64,000 bases of DNA, from assembly GCF_017168235.1 (NCBI RefSeq), contig NZ_JABFAO010000076.1, positions 45,397 through 109,396 of the forward strand. The letters run 5' to 3'. This stretch comes from Rhodococcus sp. KRD197 (GTDB lineage Bacteria > Actinomycetota > Actinomycetes > Mycobacteriales > Mycobacteriaceae). The translations under genes were made by a program, and so were the position numbers. Positions 17,511 to 26,758 of the stretch are shown here, in pieces. Within the stretch, counting starts at the first letter, position 1; every line of letters begins with the position of its first letter. Below the pieces are notes generated by a model, which was not told the origin of the DNA, did no database searches, and was given only the letters and a program-made list of their open reading frames with translations.

Positions 17511-19105
17511 GCCACGTCCAATGACCAGGCGAAGACGGTATAAGCGGCGATCGTGATCAAGGCAATGGACACGAGGTTGAGCCACACGCCGCCGCGCATC
17601 ATCTGCCCGATGGTGACGTAACCGCTCGCGTACGCGACGGCGTTCGGGGGTGTCGCCACGGGCAGCATGAATGCACAGGTTGCCGCGAGTGCGACGGGGA
17701 TGGTCAGCGTGAGCAGGTCGATGTTCATCCCCATCGCCACACCGCCGGCAATGGGTAGGAAGGTTGCTGCCGTCGCTGTGTTGCTGGTGATCTCGGTGAG
17801 GAAGATGATTGCCGTCGTTATGACGATGATCAGCAGGATCACCGGGATCGTATCGAGACCTGCTGCCACACTGCCGATCCAGTCGGTGAGGCCGCTGGAC
17901 TGGAACTGAGACGACAGGGCAAGTCCGCCGCCGAAGAGCAGCAGCACACCCCAGGGCAGCTTGACCGCTGTCTCCCAGTCCATCAGGCGCACACCGGCCT
18001 TGCTTCCGCTGGGAAGCAAGAACAGCAGAATCGCTGCGGTCATGGCGATCCCGGTATCGGAGATCGGAGGGTCGTCGAAAAGGAGTGGAACAGCAACCCA
18101 GGATGCTGCTGCCAGACAGAAGATGGCCGCCACTCGAATCTCGCCTTGCGCCATCTTTCCCAGCGCATCCAACTCACCCCTGATGAGGTTCTTGCCGCCG
18201 GGGATGTCATCGATCTCGGGCTTGAACAGAACGTGGGTGAGCAGAAACCAGGCAAAAAGCAACAAGACCACCGCGAGCGGCACTCCCGCGATCATCCATT
18301 CGAGGAATCCGATGGTGATTCCTTCGCCTTCCAGATAGCCCACCAGCAGGGTGTTGGGTGGGGTGCCGATGATCGTCCCCAACGATCCGATCGAGGCCGC
18401 ATACGCGATACCCAACATCAGGGCAGTGCCGAAGTTGCTCTTGATCACCGCCGCCGTGATCGTTGCGGCGTCGGGTGCGTCGTCCCCGGAAGCGGGGGTA
18501 CCCCCAGCCTTCTTGCCGATGTCGAGCACCAGAACCAGAACCGAAACACCGATCGGGATCATCATCACCGCGGTCGCCGTGTTCGACACCCACATCGACA
18601 GGAAGCCTGTCGCGATCATGAATCCGGCGATCACCATCGTCGGCTTGGTGCCCATGGCGCTGACCGTCAACAACGCAATCCGACGGTGCAGATTCCACCG
18701 TTGCATCGCCAGCGCCAACAGGAAGCCTCCCATGAACAGGAAGATGATGTTGTTGCCGTAGGAGGCGCCCACGTCGTTGACGGCGACATCGGCATCGAAA
18801 ATCGGAAAGATAATGAGCGGCAACAATGCTGTCGCGGGAATCGGGATTGCCTCGGTCATCCACCAGATGCCCATGAGGACGGCCGTTCCGGCGGTCAACC
18901 GAGCAGCGTGTTCGACTTCGTTCGGAAGTGCAACGTAGACCACTGCCGCGAACAAGACGCCTGCGGCGAGCCCGACCCACTGACGCCTCCGACGCCCCGG
19001 TTTCACCTCGTCGGCGCGCTCACCGGCCGATCTCTGGTCGAGTTCGTCGAATTCGTTGTTCTCGGAGCCACGATCCGTCTGTTCCTCAGGGCCGAGGTGC
19101 GCCAT
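17504..19105 (-). CDS. DASS (SLC13)-family sodium/anion symporter
   Basis: A 533-residue transporter with roughly 11-14 membrane segments after a charged cytoplasmic leader of about 45 residues. Both SNT sodium- and substrate-binding motifs of the divalent anion:sodium symporter family are present: WVSNTATAVMM and EITSNTATAAT. Each lies in one inverted repeat half. Substrates of the family are dicarboxylates such as succinate or malate, citrate, or sulfate; the sequence does not decide between them. The ATG at 19105 has an ideal AGGAGG site. The longer frame upstream is arginine-rich and not coding. Its neighbours give no functional clue. Confidence 0.88.
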   Translation of the reverse strand: MAHLGPEEQTDRGSENNEFDELDQRSAGERADEVKPGRRRRQWVGLAAGVLFAAVVYVALPNEVEHAARLTAGTAVLMGIWWMTEAIPIPATALLPLIIFPIFDADVAVNDVGASYGNNIIFLFMGGFLLALAMQRWNLHRRIALLTVSAMGTKPTMVIAGFMIATGFLSMWVSNTATAVMMIPIGVSVLVLVLDIGKKAGGTPASGDDAPDAATITAAVIKSNFGTALMLGIAYAASIGSLGTIIGTPPNTLLVGYLEGEGITIGFLEWMIAGVPLAVVLLLFAWFLLTHVLFKPEIDDIPGGKNLIRGELDALGKMAQGEIRVAAIFCLAAASWVAVPLLFDDPPISDTGIAMTAAILLFLLPSGSKAGVRLMDWETAVKLPWGVLLLFGGGLALSSQFQSSGLTDWIGSVAAGLDTIPVILLIIVITTAIIFLTEITSNTATAATFLPIAGGVAMGMNIDLLTLTIPVALAATCAFMLPVATPPNAVAYASGYVTIGQMMRGGVWLNLVSIALITIAAYTVFAWSLDVAY

Positions 19106-19207
19106 GGGACCTCCTCGTGCTCGGCGTTTCGCCAGCGTAACGTCTCCGGTGGCTGAAAAGTCCGAATCATGCGACGCATTCGGGTAACTGATGCGGCGAC
19201 GACACCA

Positions 19208-19223
19208 GGGGCCTACAGTCGAT
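19208..19223 (+). promoter_or_regulatory. Candidate DosR-type box upstream of a USP gene
   Basis: GGGGCCTACAGTCGAT matches 11 of 16 positions of the core SGGGACTWWAGTCCCS from the mycobacterial DosR consensus. It lies 128 nt before the USP start at 19351 in the 245-bp divergent gap with the symporter gene. A weak match alone; support comes from similar sites before other stress genes in the window. Confidence 0.35.
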
Positions 19224-19350
19224 GCTGGTGCAACAGAAGTCCTCGCTGCAGGTGGCCTTCGCCCCTTCCGACGGCCGCCGCCTGCGAGCACGATAGTTGC
19301 AGCGATACCGCAATGCGGGTCTCGTTCCACTCGCCGGACGAAGGAATTCC

Positions 19351-20247
19351 ATGATGCAAACCAAAGGGCCACTCACCGAGGATGGACGTTTCGTAGTCGT
19401 CATCGACGGATCGCCGACCGATACCGACCAGGTGAAGTGGGCGGTGGGACTCGCGCAACGTGCTCAGGCGCACCTCGAGATCGTGCACGCATCATCGGTG
19501 ACCGAGTGGAGCGCGGCGATGGCGGCATCGCTGGAGACGAGCGACTATCCCTCGAGGATTCGGAACGCTGCACAGCAGCGACTGGAGGAGGCAGTCCAAT
19601 CTGCTCACGAGCTCGATCCCGGCATCGAGGTCGACAGTAAGATCGTCGAGTTGTCGGCGGCGAAAATGGCGGAGTCGATCTCGGCCGATGCAACCCTGCT
19701 GATCCTCGCCGCCGACAAATCGGGCCCGCTACGCGACATCGCCTTCGGTCATTCCGCGACCACGGTGATCAACGCGGCGTCCTGCCCGACGCTGGTGTGG
19801 CGGGCGCGTGGCGACGACGTCGCGACGCAGGAGGGCCCAGTCGTAGTCGGAGTGGACGGTTCGGACCCCTCGAAACGGGCGTTGGCGGCCGCATTCGATC
19901 TCGCCCACGTCCTGGGCGTCGAACTACTTGTGGTGCATGTCGGTGCTTCCAGCGAGACTGATGGGCTTTACTACAGCCTGTCCGTGGACTGGAGCCACCT
20001 CCGTGAAGCAGAGCGAAAGTGGTTGCAGTCCATGGTCGATGCTTACCACGACGACTATCCGACTGTTTCCGTTCGAGCCCTGTCGGTCGGAGCTTCGGTG
20101 GCACGTGAACTGCGCGCGCTGTCGGGAACCGCCCAGGTGGTGGTGGTCGGAAGCCGCGGGCGCGGTCGGTTGTCCGCGGCGGTCCTGGGTTCGGTCAGTC
20201 AGAACCTCGTCCACCATGCCGATTGCCCCGTCCTCGTGGTGCACTGA
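19351..20247 (+). CDS. Tandem universal stress protein
   Basis: A 298-residue protein made of two Usp domains (about 10-145 and 158-298). Each starts with a beta strand ending in Asp-Gly-Ser (VVIDGSPTD and VVGVDGSDPS). The second domain ends with the ATP-binding signature GSRGRGR...GSVSQN. Tandem USPs of this size are typical members of the DosR regulon in mycobacteria, where they bind ATP and influence growth arrest. The ATG at 19351 follows AAGGA at 6 nt. It is the closest paralogue of the USP at 45790, sharing the rare stretch WSAAMAASLETSDYPS. The first domain has a changed nucleotide loop (AADKSGPLRD), so ATP binding probably resides in the second. Confidence 0.9.
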   Translation: MMQTKGPLTEDGRFVVVIDGSPTDTDQVKWAVGLAQRAQAHLEIVHASSVTEWSAAMAASLETSDYPSRIRNAAQQRLEEAVQSAHELDPGIEVDSKIVELSAAKMAESISADATLLILAADKSGPLRDIAFGHSATTVINAASCPTLVWRARGDDVATQEGPVVVGVDGSDPSKRALAAAFDLAHVLGVELLVVHVGASSETDGLYYSLSVDWSHLREAERKWLQSMVDAYHDDYPTVSVRALSVGASVARELRALSGTAQVVVVGSRGRGRLSAAVLGSVSQNLVHHADCPVLVVH

Positions 20248-20278
20248 GGCCATCCGTGCACTGATGGCCTCGGTGCAC
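20239..20278. terminator. Strong bidirectional terminator
   Basis: A 16-bp stem, GTGCACTGAGGCCATC with GATGGCCTCGGTGCAC (one G-T pair), closes an 8-nt loop. It starts within the USP stop region and lies in the gap between two convergent genes. No T tract, as is common in high-GC actinobacteria. Confidence 0.75.
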
Positions 20279-20298
20279 GGAGGGGCGCGAGCTTCGGA

Positions 20299-21708
20299 TC
20301 AGTCAAGACCGGGCAACCACGCGCCGTGCAGTCCCGCTGGCACCCGGATCGGCAGGTCGATTGTGGCCAGTGGGCCGTTCTCGGGGTTGTCGGCATCGAG
20401 CAGATAGAACCGTGAACGCATGTCGCTCGGGTCGGTGCCGATTGCGCCCCAGTAGTCGTGTCGATCGCTGGGGATGTAGATCGGTTCACCGATCGCGACC
20501 CCGGGGTTGAAGCAACTGTCTCGGCCGGTGCGGCTGTCGTGAAACCAGAGACTTTCGAGGTCGTCGTGATCTGCGCCGGCCTTCCCGACGGTGGCGATGT
20601 GTCGGTGTTCCCGGGTGAGCATTCGGTCGTCGATGCGCGGGAACTCGAGTCCGGTTCTGTCGCTGATCTGGTCACGCTTGATCACGCCGGTAGCGGGATC
20701 GCAGCTGGCGCGCTTCAGAGTCGGTGCGTTCGGTGTGTTCGGTGCCGTCGCGAACCCGACCGGGTAGGCATGTTCGACGTAGTCGATGGTGACGGTCCCG
20801 TCGGGGTTGTCGAAAGCGTTCGCGAAATGCCACACCCAGAACGGATCGGTATCGACCCACCGCACCGCGTCGCCGTCCCGCGGAATGAACGCGATGCGGG
20901 TGCCTCGCTCCGGCTGCCAGGACAGCAGAGCCCCGCCCCGCATCACCGCAGCCAGATCGAACACCAGCGGATTGGCGAAGAGCACAAGATATCTCTCGGT
21001 CATTGCCATGTCATGAATCATCAGCGGCGCATCGAGCCCGTCCACAGGTGTCGGCGCACGGAGCCTGGTGCCGTCGGCGCCCACGACAGACCACGTCAGG
21101 TACGGCGCCTCGAGGGCATAGTTGAAGAGAACCATTTCACCGGTGCGAGGGTCGATCTTGGGATGGGCGGTACTGCCGACCAACATCGCGCCATCGCAGT
21201 CCTCGGCGCCGAGAGTCGCGAGGGATTGCGGATCGAGCCGGTAGGGCTTGTCGGATTCGGCCATCGCCAGCAGCCGACCGCCGTGCCGAACGATGTTGAT
21301 GTCGGGCAGTTGGCGCACGGTGCCTGCCAGCGCATCCCCGACCACAGATGCCGGCGGCGTGTAGCCGTCCATCAGGCCCGACCAGATCGTCTCTCCCCGT
21401 GCCTCTTCCAACTCGACCATCGGCGTTCGAACGAATCTGTTGGTGTAGGAAGCGCGACCATCCGCGAGAACGATGCGATGGACCATTCCGTCACCGTCCA
21501 AGGGATAGGTGAACGATCCGATCGGGTCGAAACGAGGGTTGGGTCCGTTGCGGAGATAGCTGCCGTGCAGGTCGTCGGGGATATTGCCCGTCACCCGAAG
21601 ATCGCTGACGTCGACTTCCTCCCGCTGCGGGGCGTAGACGCCGGTCAGGTGGGCGTGATGGACGAGGTCGACAGGCGGGGGACGGTGCGGATCAGAGGGC
21701 ATGGTCAT
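20299..21708 (-). CDS. Carotenoid cleavage oxygenase family protein
   Basis: A 469-residue seven-bladed propeller enzyme of the carotenoid/lignostilbene oxygenase family. Four histidines in the expected order can bind the non-haem iron: in STAHPKIDP, LMIHDMAM, VWHFANAF and, at the C-terminus, GLHGAWLP. The N-terminal LRNGPNP motif near the substrate tunnel is also present. The family cleaves double bonds of apocarotenoids or of stilbene- and isoeugenol-type phenylpropenes; bacterial members with this signature do either, so the substrate is open. The ATG at 21708 has GGGAG 5 nt upstream. No carotenoid genes are adjacent. A direct repeat lies just upstream (21743-21768). Confidence 0.88.
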   Translation of the reverse strand: MTMPSDPHRPPPVDLVHHAHLTGVYAPQREEVDVSDLRVTGNIPDDLHGSYLRNGPNPRFDPIGSFTYPLDGDGMVHRIVLADGRASYTNRFVRTPMVELEEARGETIWSGLMDGYTPPASVVGDALAGTVRQLPDINIVRHGGRLLAMAESDKPYRLDPQSLATLGAEDCDGAMLVGSTAHPKIDPRTGEMVLFNYALEAPYLTWSVVGADGTRLRAPTPVDGLDAPLMIHDMAMTERYLVLFANPLVFDLAAVMRGGALLSWQPERGTRIAFIPRDGDAVRWVDTDPFWVWHFANAFDNPDGTVTIDYVEHAYPVGFATAPNTPNAPTLKRASCDPATGVIKRDQISDRTGLEFPRIDDRMLTREHRHIATVGKAGADHDDLESLWFHDSRTGRDSCFNPGVAIGEPIYIPSDRHDYWGAIGTDPSDMRSRFYLLDADNPENGPLATIDLPIRVPAGLHGAWLPGLD

Positions 21709-21742
21709 GCTTGCTCCCGGTTCTCGCTCGGGCGACAGCGAC

Positions 21743-21768
21743 ATCGACTACAAGCGAAATCGACTACA
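21743..21768. repeat. Direct repeat upstream of the carotenoid oxygenase gene
   Basis: ATCGACTACA occurs twice with a 6-nt spacer (period 16). It lies 35-60 nt upstream of the oxygenase start, in promoter position on the minus strand, and could be a tandem operator. Confidence 0.45.
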
Positions 21769-21811
21769 GAAGGGGAGAGGCCATCATCTCGCGCGCGGTC
21801 CCGAAGCGACT

Positions 21812-21893
21812 CACCCCCGAAGCATGAAGTCGTGGGGGTGCCAGGCGTCCGAATCGCACCGATGGGTGGCCAAGGCGTCCAGCCACCCATCGG
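21812..21893 (-). terminator. Two hairpins after the KAS II-like gene
   Basis: CCGATGGGTGGC pairs with GCCACCCATCGG (21859-21893, 12-bp stem, 11-nt loop) 8 nt after the stop codon. Further downstream CACCCCC pairs with GGGGGTG (21812-21840, 15-nt loop). The first is a good terminator for the minus-strand gene; the second may reinforce it or act in the leader of the oxygenase gene. Confidence 0.65.
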
Positions 21894-21900
21894 AACCGTC

Positions 21901-23058
21901 TCAGGCCGGTGCCAGAACGACTACGGAATTGTGCCCTCCCATTCCCAGCGAGGACTTGACCGTCAGTCCTGCTTCGGCGGGGGTGAAGCCGTCGAGCAGC
22001 AGGGGATGACCATCGGCGACCCGAGGCGCAGCCGGGACGAGATTGCGCTCGAACCCGAGCACCGCGGCGGCGGTTTCGATTGCCGATGCCGCGCCCTGGC
22101 AATGCCCCGTCAGTGGCTTGATCGAATACACCTGAGAGCGCGACTCCAGCAGTGACTCCAAGATCGCCGTCTCGGCTGCGTCGCACTGGGCGGTCCCGGG
22201 TCCGTGCGCGTTGAGGTACCGCACCTGCGACGGAGTGACGCCCGCGTGCGAAAGCGCCTCCTCGAAGCATCGCCGCACCTGTGTCAGATCGGGGTCGATG
22301 GAAGTGGCGTGGAAGCCGTCGTGCGACATCGCCCCTCCCAGCATCCGCCCGTACGAACCTTCGCTGCGCCCCGTCAGCACGAACGCCGTCGCAGCTTCAC
22401 CCGCCCCGAACCCGCGGCTGCCCTTCTGAAAAGGTCTGCAGACGTCCTGCGGTTCCGCGTCGACGGCAGCAACTCCGAGTTTGATGAAGTGCTCGATGTT
22501 CTCCGGCGTCGCCGAAAGATCGGTGGCCAGGAACACCACGTCGTCGACGAATCCGGTATCGAGCCACATCTTGGCGGTGATCAAGCCGGCGTTGCCGGAT
22601 GCGCACATCGCTGAGACGTTCATTGCAGGGCCGTGAAAGCCGTACTCCTGCATCAGCAATGACACCGGAGTCGACGGCATCAGCGTCAGGTAGTCCCGCA
22701 CGCGGCGCTGCCCGCCATCTTCGAGGTAGAAGCTGCGCCATTCGTCGACATCGCCCAGTACGACAGCGTGCACCAGGCCCACCCGTCGACCAGGCTTCCA
22801 ACCGCGAGTGAGTGCATTGTCGATAGCTTCTCGGGCTGCGCCCCGCAGAGCTCGACCGAACCTACTCGAGCCGTCTGCATCGTCACCCCCGGCCGGCACC
22901 TTGGCCAGCCACACGGGGTTCTGGCCCGGTTGCGTTAGGTTGTGATGCAGTGTGGCGGCGGCCTTGCCGGACGCCAGTCCGTCCCACAGTGCCTCTGCGC
23001 CCCAGCCGTAGCCGGATACGGCTCCGATGCCGGAGATGTTCATGCCGTGTGTATTCAC
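21901..23058 (-). CDS. Beta-ketoacyl-ACP synthase, KAS I/II (FabF)-like
   Basis: A 385-residue thiolase-fold condensing enzyme with the FabF-type Cys-His-His triad: Cys in SAMCASGNAG, His in LNAHGPGTAQ and His in LTGHCQGAA. The C-terminal glycine-rich GMGGHNSVVV also fits. It lacks AT or ACP partners, so it acts as a discrete synthase. Actinobacteria carry such extra KAS II paralogues in lipid or pigment pathways; there are no FAS or PKS genes beside it here. The GTG at 23058 has an AGGA site; the ATG at 23043 has none. A role with the tetronate operon 7 kb away is not supported. Confidence 0.82.
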   Translation of the reverse strand: MNTHGMNISGIGAVSGYGWGAEALWDGLASGKAAATLHHNLTQPGQNPVWLAKVPAGGDDADGSSRFGRALRGAAREAIDNALTRGWKPGRRVGLVHAVVLGDVDEWRSFYLEDGGQRRVRDYLTLMPSTPVSLLMQEYGFHGPAMNVSAMCASGNAGLITAKMWLDTGFVDDVVFLATDLSATPENIEHFIKLGVAAVDAEPQDVCRPFQKGSRGFGAGEAATAFVLTGRSEGSYGRMLGGAMSHDGFHATSIDPDLTQVRRCFEEALSHAGVTPSQVRYLNAHGPGTAQCDAAETAILESLLESRSQVYSIKPLTGHCQGAASAIETAAAVLGFERNLVPAAPRVADGHPLLLDGFTPAEAGLTVKSSLGMGGHNSVVVLAPA

Positions 23059-23085
23059 GTCGGTGTCCTATCTTCGAAGGTGACG

Positions 23086-23104
23086 GGTCCCGAAAGTGGT
23101 CCCG
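23086..23104. promoter_or_regulatory. Tandem GGTCCCG half-sites in a divergent promoter
   Basis: GGTCCCG occurs twice, 12 bp apart, between the KAS II-like gene and the PAS-GGDEF gene. The first copy with its flank (GGTCCCGAA) matches 8 of 9 bases of the right half of the DosR box. A direct-repeat arrangement is not the classic palindrome, so the bound factor is uncertain. Confidence 0.35.
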
Positions 23105-23245
23105 CATCTTGAATTAACGCCGCAAACCGGAAGAGAGTCCATTCGGTTCTTCTCATACGTCACCAACGGGACATGGCAGCGACGCGTGCTCGGAAAAGGT
23201 GATCTAATCGTGGGAATCGAGCCGCCCACAGACGAGGATCGGACA

Positions 23246-24913
23246 ATGCACCCAGCGTCGCGCGATCGACACCAGGGGCATGATCCACGGCAGCAGGAGG
23301 CGTCGAGTGCCGACGGTTCGCTGGTTTTCGGCGAGGAAACAGCCGCCTGGCCAGATCTCGCAGACCGGTACCGCATGCTCATCGAGCACACTCCTGATGC
23401 AATCTGCGTCCATCAGTTCGGTCGCATCGTCTACATGAACCCTGCAGGCCTTCGATACCTCGAGGCAGATGGCGATCCGAATCGGGTGATCGGACACGTC
23501 ATCACCGAGTTCATCCACGCCGACTCGATCGCCCCGATGCTCTCGCGCATCGCCGATCTCGATTGTCAGGGGGCAGTCAGCGAACCCTCCGAGGCCACGG
23601 TGATCACCGTGACCGGCGCCCATATCCCCGCCGAGGCGGTATCGGTGCGAACCACCTGGAGCGGAGAGTCGGCATTTCAGGTGATCCTGCGGGACCTGAC
23701 CGAGCACAAGGCCGCGCAGGAAGCCCTGCTCGGGCAGGCAGCGCTGATCAATCACGTCAGCGACGCCATTGTCTCGGTGTGTCGAGACGGGCTTGTCACC
23801 AGCTGGAACCCAGCTGCCGAGCAGGTGTACGGACACAGTTCCACAGCAGTCATCGGCCGCGATCTGTCTGCCGCGTTCGGCGTTGCTTGCTATCCGGCCG
23901 CGATCATCGCCGCAGGTGGACGTATACGTGATACCCACGTGAAAACTGACGGCTCACCGCTGGCCGTCACTGTCTCCGCCGCTCAGATGGGCGACGGCTT
24001 CGTGCTGGTCTGCGCCGACCAGACGGCTATCCGCCGGGCGGAGGAGCATTTCACCGCGGTGGTCGAATCGCTGGACGAGGGTGTCGTGGTTCTCGACCAC
24101 ACCGGTCACATCACCTCAGCGAACCGAGCTGCGAAATCGATACTGGACGTGCACGCCGGGCTTTCTACGGGAGGGAGAGCGTGGACGCTTCCGTTCCGTG
24201 TCTTCGACACCGATGAACACCCGGTGGATCCGGACAATCATCCTGTGGTGTCGACCCGGCGCACCGGCCTGCCGTCGACCGCCGTGATCGGCATCGAACG
24301 TCGTCGCGACAACCGTCGATTCTGGCTGTCGCTGACCGCTACCTTGCTCGACCCGGATGATGAGAACTCCTCCGTCGTCGCCGCATTCAGCGACATAACC
24401 AGCCAGCATCTCGAGGGAAAGGCGCTCGTGCACGCCGCCACCCACGATCATCTGACCGGGCTGCCCAACCGAACCTGCGTGCTCGAGCGCCTGGACGACG
24501 AGCTGGCCCGGCCGAGATCAGGACCGGTCACCGTCCTCTTCATCGACCTGGACAACTTCAAGGCAATCAACGACTCCCACGGTCACGCGGTTGGAGACGC
24601 CGTGCTCGAGTCGGTCGCGGACCGTCTCACCGAAGCGCTGACTACCGAGTCGATCGTCGGTCGCATCGGCGGCGACGAGTTCGTCGCCGTCATCCCGAAC
24701 GGCAACGGAACCGAAGCGGACGAAGTACGCATCGAATTGTCCGTGCCGATGACGGTGTCCGACCGGACGCTGAGGGTGGCTGCGAGCATCGGGCAAGTCA
24801 TCGTCTCGCCTCGGGATACCCGCAGTGCGCAGGACATCCTGAACGACGCCGACCTCGAGATGTATCAGTCCAAACCTCCGCCGAAGCAGCTGTCCGCGCA
24901 GAGGCAGCGCTAG
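23246..24913 (+). CDS. PAS-domain diguanylate cyclase
   Basis: A 555-residue cytoplasmic signalling protein. Two to three PAS domains occupy about 35-380 (motifs such as YMNPAGLRYLEAD and SWNPAAEQVYGHS), followed by a GGDEF domain with an intact GGDEF at 475-479 and the upstream DHLTGLPNR entry motif. It should make cyclic di-GMP. The inhibitory RxxD site normally 5 residues before GGDEF is absent, so product inhibition by that route is unlikely. No membrane segment is seen, so the signal is intracellular. Start at ATG 23246 with GAGGA; GTG 23210 is a possible alternative. It is convergent with the DosS-like kinase gene. Confidence 0.88.
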   Translation: MHPASRDRHQGHDPRQQEASSADGSLVFGEETAAWPDLADRYRMLIEHTPDAICVHQFGRIVYMNPAGLRYLEADGDPNRVIGHVITEFIHADSIAPMLSRIADLDCQGAVSEPSEATVITVTGAHIPAEAVSVRTTWSGESAFQVILRDLTEHKAAQEALLGQAALINHVSDAIVSVCRDGLVTSWNPAAEQVYGHSSTAVIGRDLSAAFGVACYPAAIIAAGGRIRDTHVKTDGSPLAVTVSAAQMGDGFVLVCADQTAIRRAEEHFTAVVESLDEGVVVLDHTGHITSANRAAKSILDVHAGLSTGGRAWTLPFRVFDTDEHPVDPDNHPVVSTRRTGLPSTAVIGIERRRDNRRFWLSLTATLLDPDDENSSVVAAFSDITSQHLEGKALVHAATHDHLTGLPNRTCVLERLDDELARPRSGPVTVLFIDLDNFKAINDSHGHAVGDAVLESVADRLTEALTTESIVGRIGGDEFVAVIPNGNGTEADEVRIELSVPMTVSDRTLRVAASIGQVIVSPRDTRSAQDILNDADLEMYQSKPPPKQLSAQRQR

Positions 24914-24927
24914 CGAATCAGTTCTTG

Positions 24928-26700
24928 TCAGGGTAGAGGTGCCGACCAGGTCAGTATCGTCCCGCCTGTCTTCTCGGCTGCTGCGATAGTCATCTGCCCT
25001 CCGCATTCCTTGGCGCGTGAGCGTAGATTCTTGAGCCCGCTGGCAGCTATGACCTCGGGGATCCCCACGCCGTTGTCGGTGATTTCGATGGTGAGGTCGT
25101 CGTCGACGCTGATCGCGATAGTCACGGTGCTCGCATCGGCGTGGCGAACGCAGTTGCTGATGCCCTCACGAAGGACCGCGAGTGCATGAGCTGCAAGCGG
25201 AACGTCGACGACCGAGAGAGGGCCGCTCACACGCAGGGTGGTCCGCAGTCCTGAGTCCTCGGTCATCTCCGAGACAACTGCGTTGACCTGTTGCCGCAGT
25301 CCGACCGTCGCTGCATCGGGGGACTGCAAGTCGAAGATGGCGGACCGAATGTCCTGGACTGTGTCCTGCAGGTCGTCGATCGTCGTGGCAAGCCGTGCCT
25401 GGATTTGTGGTGCTGTCACGCGCTGAGCCGTGCTTTGCAGCGACAGCCCAGCGGCGAAAATCCGCTGAATGACCCGGTCGTGCAAGTCTCGGGCGATGCG
25501 ATCACGCTCGCCCAGCACGTCGAGTTCGCGGAGTCTCCGCGCGGCGTTCGCCATCTGCACGGTGACCGCGGCCTGGTCGGCGAACGCGGACACCAATTCG
25601 AGCTGATCGCAGTCGAACGGCTCGCTCGATGCCTTGCGCAACACCACGAGAACACCGGTGACGCGATCGGCAGCGCGAAGGGGCGAGATGAGAGCAGGTC
25701 CGAAGTCCGTGTTCGATCCAGCTGTCGCGTCGAATTCGAGACGGTCGGCGCGGATCGGTGTCCCTCCGCGGAAGGAGGTACCGGAGGTCGAACCGTATAC
25801 GGGCAAGATATTTCCCAGGACGCTGCCCGACTCCGTCGACCGATCGCCGGCCACGATGTTGATCACGAGCTCGGTGACGTCCTCCGCTGGGGCGTCCGGG
25901 TCGATCGGTGTGGCGATGAAGGCGAGGTCCGCGGCAGTGAGAGTGAGCGCTTTTGCAGCGACCGTGTGCAGGACCTGATCTGTGTCGGTGCCACTGAGAA
26001 GTTCGGTTGCGATATCGCGCGTAGCTTCCATCCACGACTGCTTCGTACGAGCCGCGTCGTACAGGCGCGCGTTCTCGATAGCGACGCCGGCCGCCGAAGC
26101 GAGCGCGCGAATGACCGCTTCGTCGTCCTCGGTGAAAGTTCGGTTGCCGTTCTTTTCCGTCAGATAGAGATTGCCGAACACCTCGTTGCGTACGCGGATC
26201 GGCACACCCAGAAACGAGTTCATGGGAGGGTGGCCTGCAGGAAAACCGATCGACGACGGGTGATCCGACAAACACGTGAGCCTGATGGCACGAGGCTCGT
26301 CGATGAGCAAACCAAGGACACCGCCACCCGTTGGCAGCGGCCCGATTCGCGCTGCGGTCTCCTCGTCGATTCCGTGATAGATGAACGCGCTGAGTTCATG
26401 ATTGTGCCCACGGACTCCGAGCGCGCCGTAACGTGCATCGACGAGTTGAACCGCAGATTCGACGATCGACCGTAGCGTGGCCTCCAAGTCCAAGCCCTTG
26501 GAAATGACGAGCATCGAATGCAGCAGAGCATCGAGTTGCTCGCGGGCGTCGACGATCTTGCCGAGGCGCTCTTGAACTTCACCTAGGAGCTCGCGAAGCC
26601 GCAGTTGAGACAGCGTGCCACTAAGTTCGCCGGGTTGGTTGCTGGGTTGGTTGCTCAAGGATTCGAACTCATTTCCGACCACCCGGAATATTATGCCCAT
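24928..26700 (-). CDS. dosS: DosS/DevS-like GAF sensor histidine kinase
   Basis: A 590-residue cytoplasmic kinase: GAF-A (about 65-215), GAF-B (about 225-390), a HisKA_3 dimerisation helix with the phospho-acceptor His407 in RDLHDR, and a HATPase domain (NCVRHADAS and TDNGVGI). The segment SIGFPAGHPPMNSFLGVPIRVR in GAF-A closely resembles M. tuberculosis DosS and DosT. Two histidines (147 and 157) lie here, and one should be the proximal haem ligand (His149 in Mtb DosS); alignment is needed to say which. The likely role is sensing O2, NO or CO and phosphorylating the DosR-like protein encoded 1.2 kb upstream. Unlike Mtb, an alcohol dehydrogenase gene separates the pair. Confidence 0.88.
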   Translation of the reverse strand: MGIIFRVVGNEFESLSNQPSNQPGELSGTLSQLRLRELLGEVQERLGKIVDAREQLDALLHSMLVISKGLDLEATLRSIVESAVQLVDARYGALGVRGHNHELSAFIYHGIDEETAARIGPLPTGGGVLGLLIDEPRAIRLTCLSDHPSSIGFPAGHPPMNSFLGVPIRVRNEVFGNLYLTEKNGNRTFTEDDEAVIRALASAAGVAIENARLYDAARTKQSWMEATRDIATELLSGTDTDQVLHTVAAKALTLTAADLAFIATPIDPDAPAEDVTELVINIVAGDRSTESGSVLGNILPVYGSTSGTSFRGGTPIRADRLEFDATAGSNTDFGPALISPLRAADRVTGVLVVLRKASSEPFDCDQLELVSAFADQAAVTVQMANAARRLRELDVLGERDRIARDLHDRVIQRIFAAGLSLQSTAQRVTAPQIQARLATTIDDLQDTVQDIRSAIFDLQSPDAATVGLRQQVNAVVSEMTEDSGLRTTLRVSGPLSVVDVPLAAHALAVLREGISNCVRHADASTVTIAISVDDDLTIEITDNGVGIPEVIAASGLKNLRSRAKECGGQMTIAAAEKTGGTILTWSAPLP

Positions 26701-26758
26701 GATGTCCGCCACGCGCACGCAGAACCTGTGAGACGTCACATTTTCCGATGCTGGATAT

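Noticed and set aside
21901..23058. Additional ketosynthase of the tetronate pathway
   Set aside because: It is 7.5 kb beyond the operon, oriented separately with its own terminator, and the PKS module already has a complete KS.
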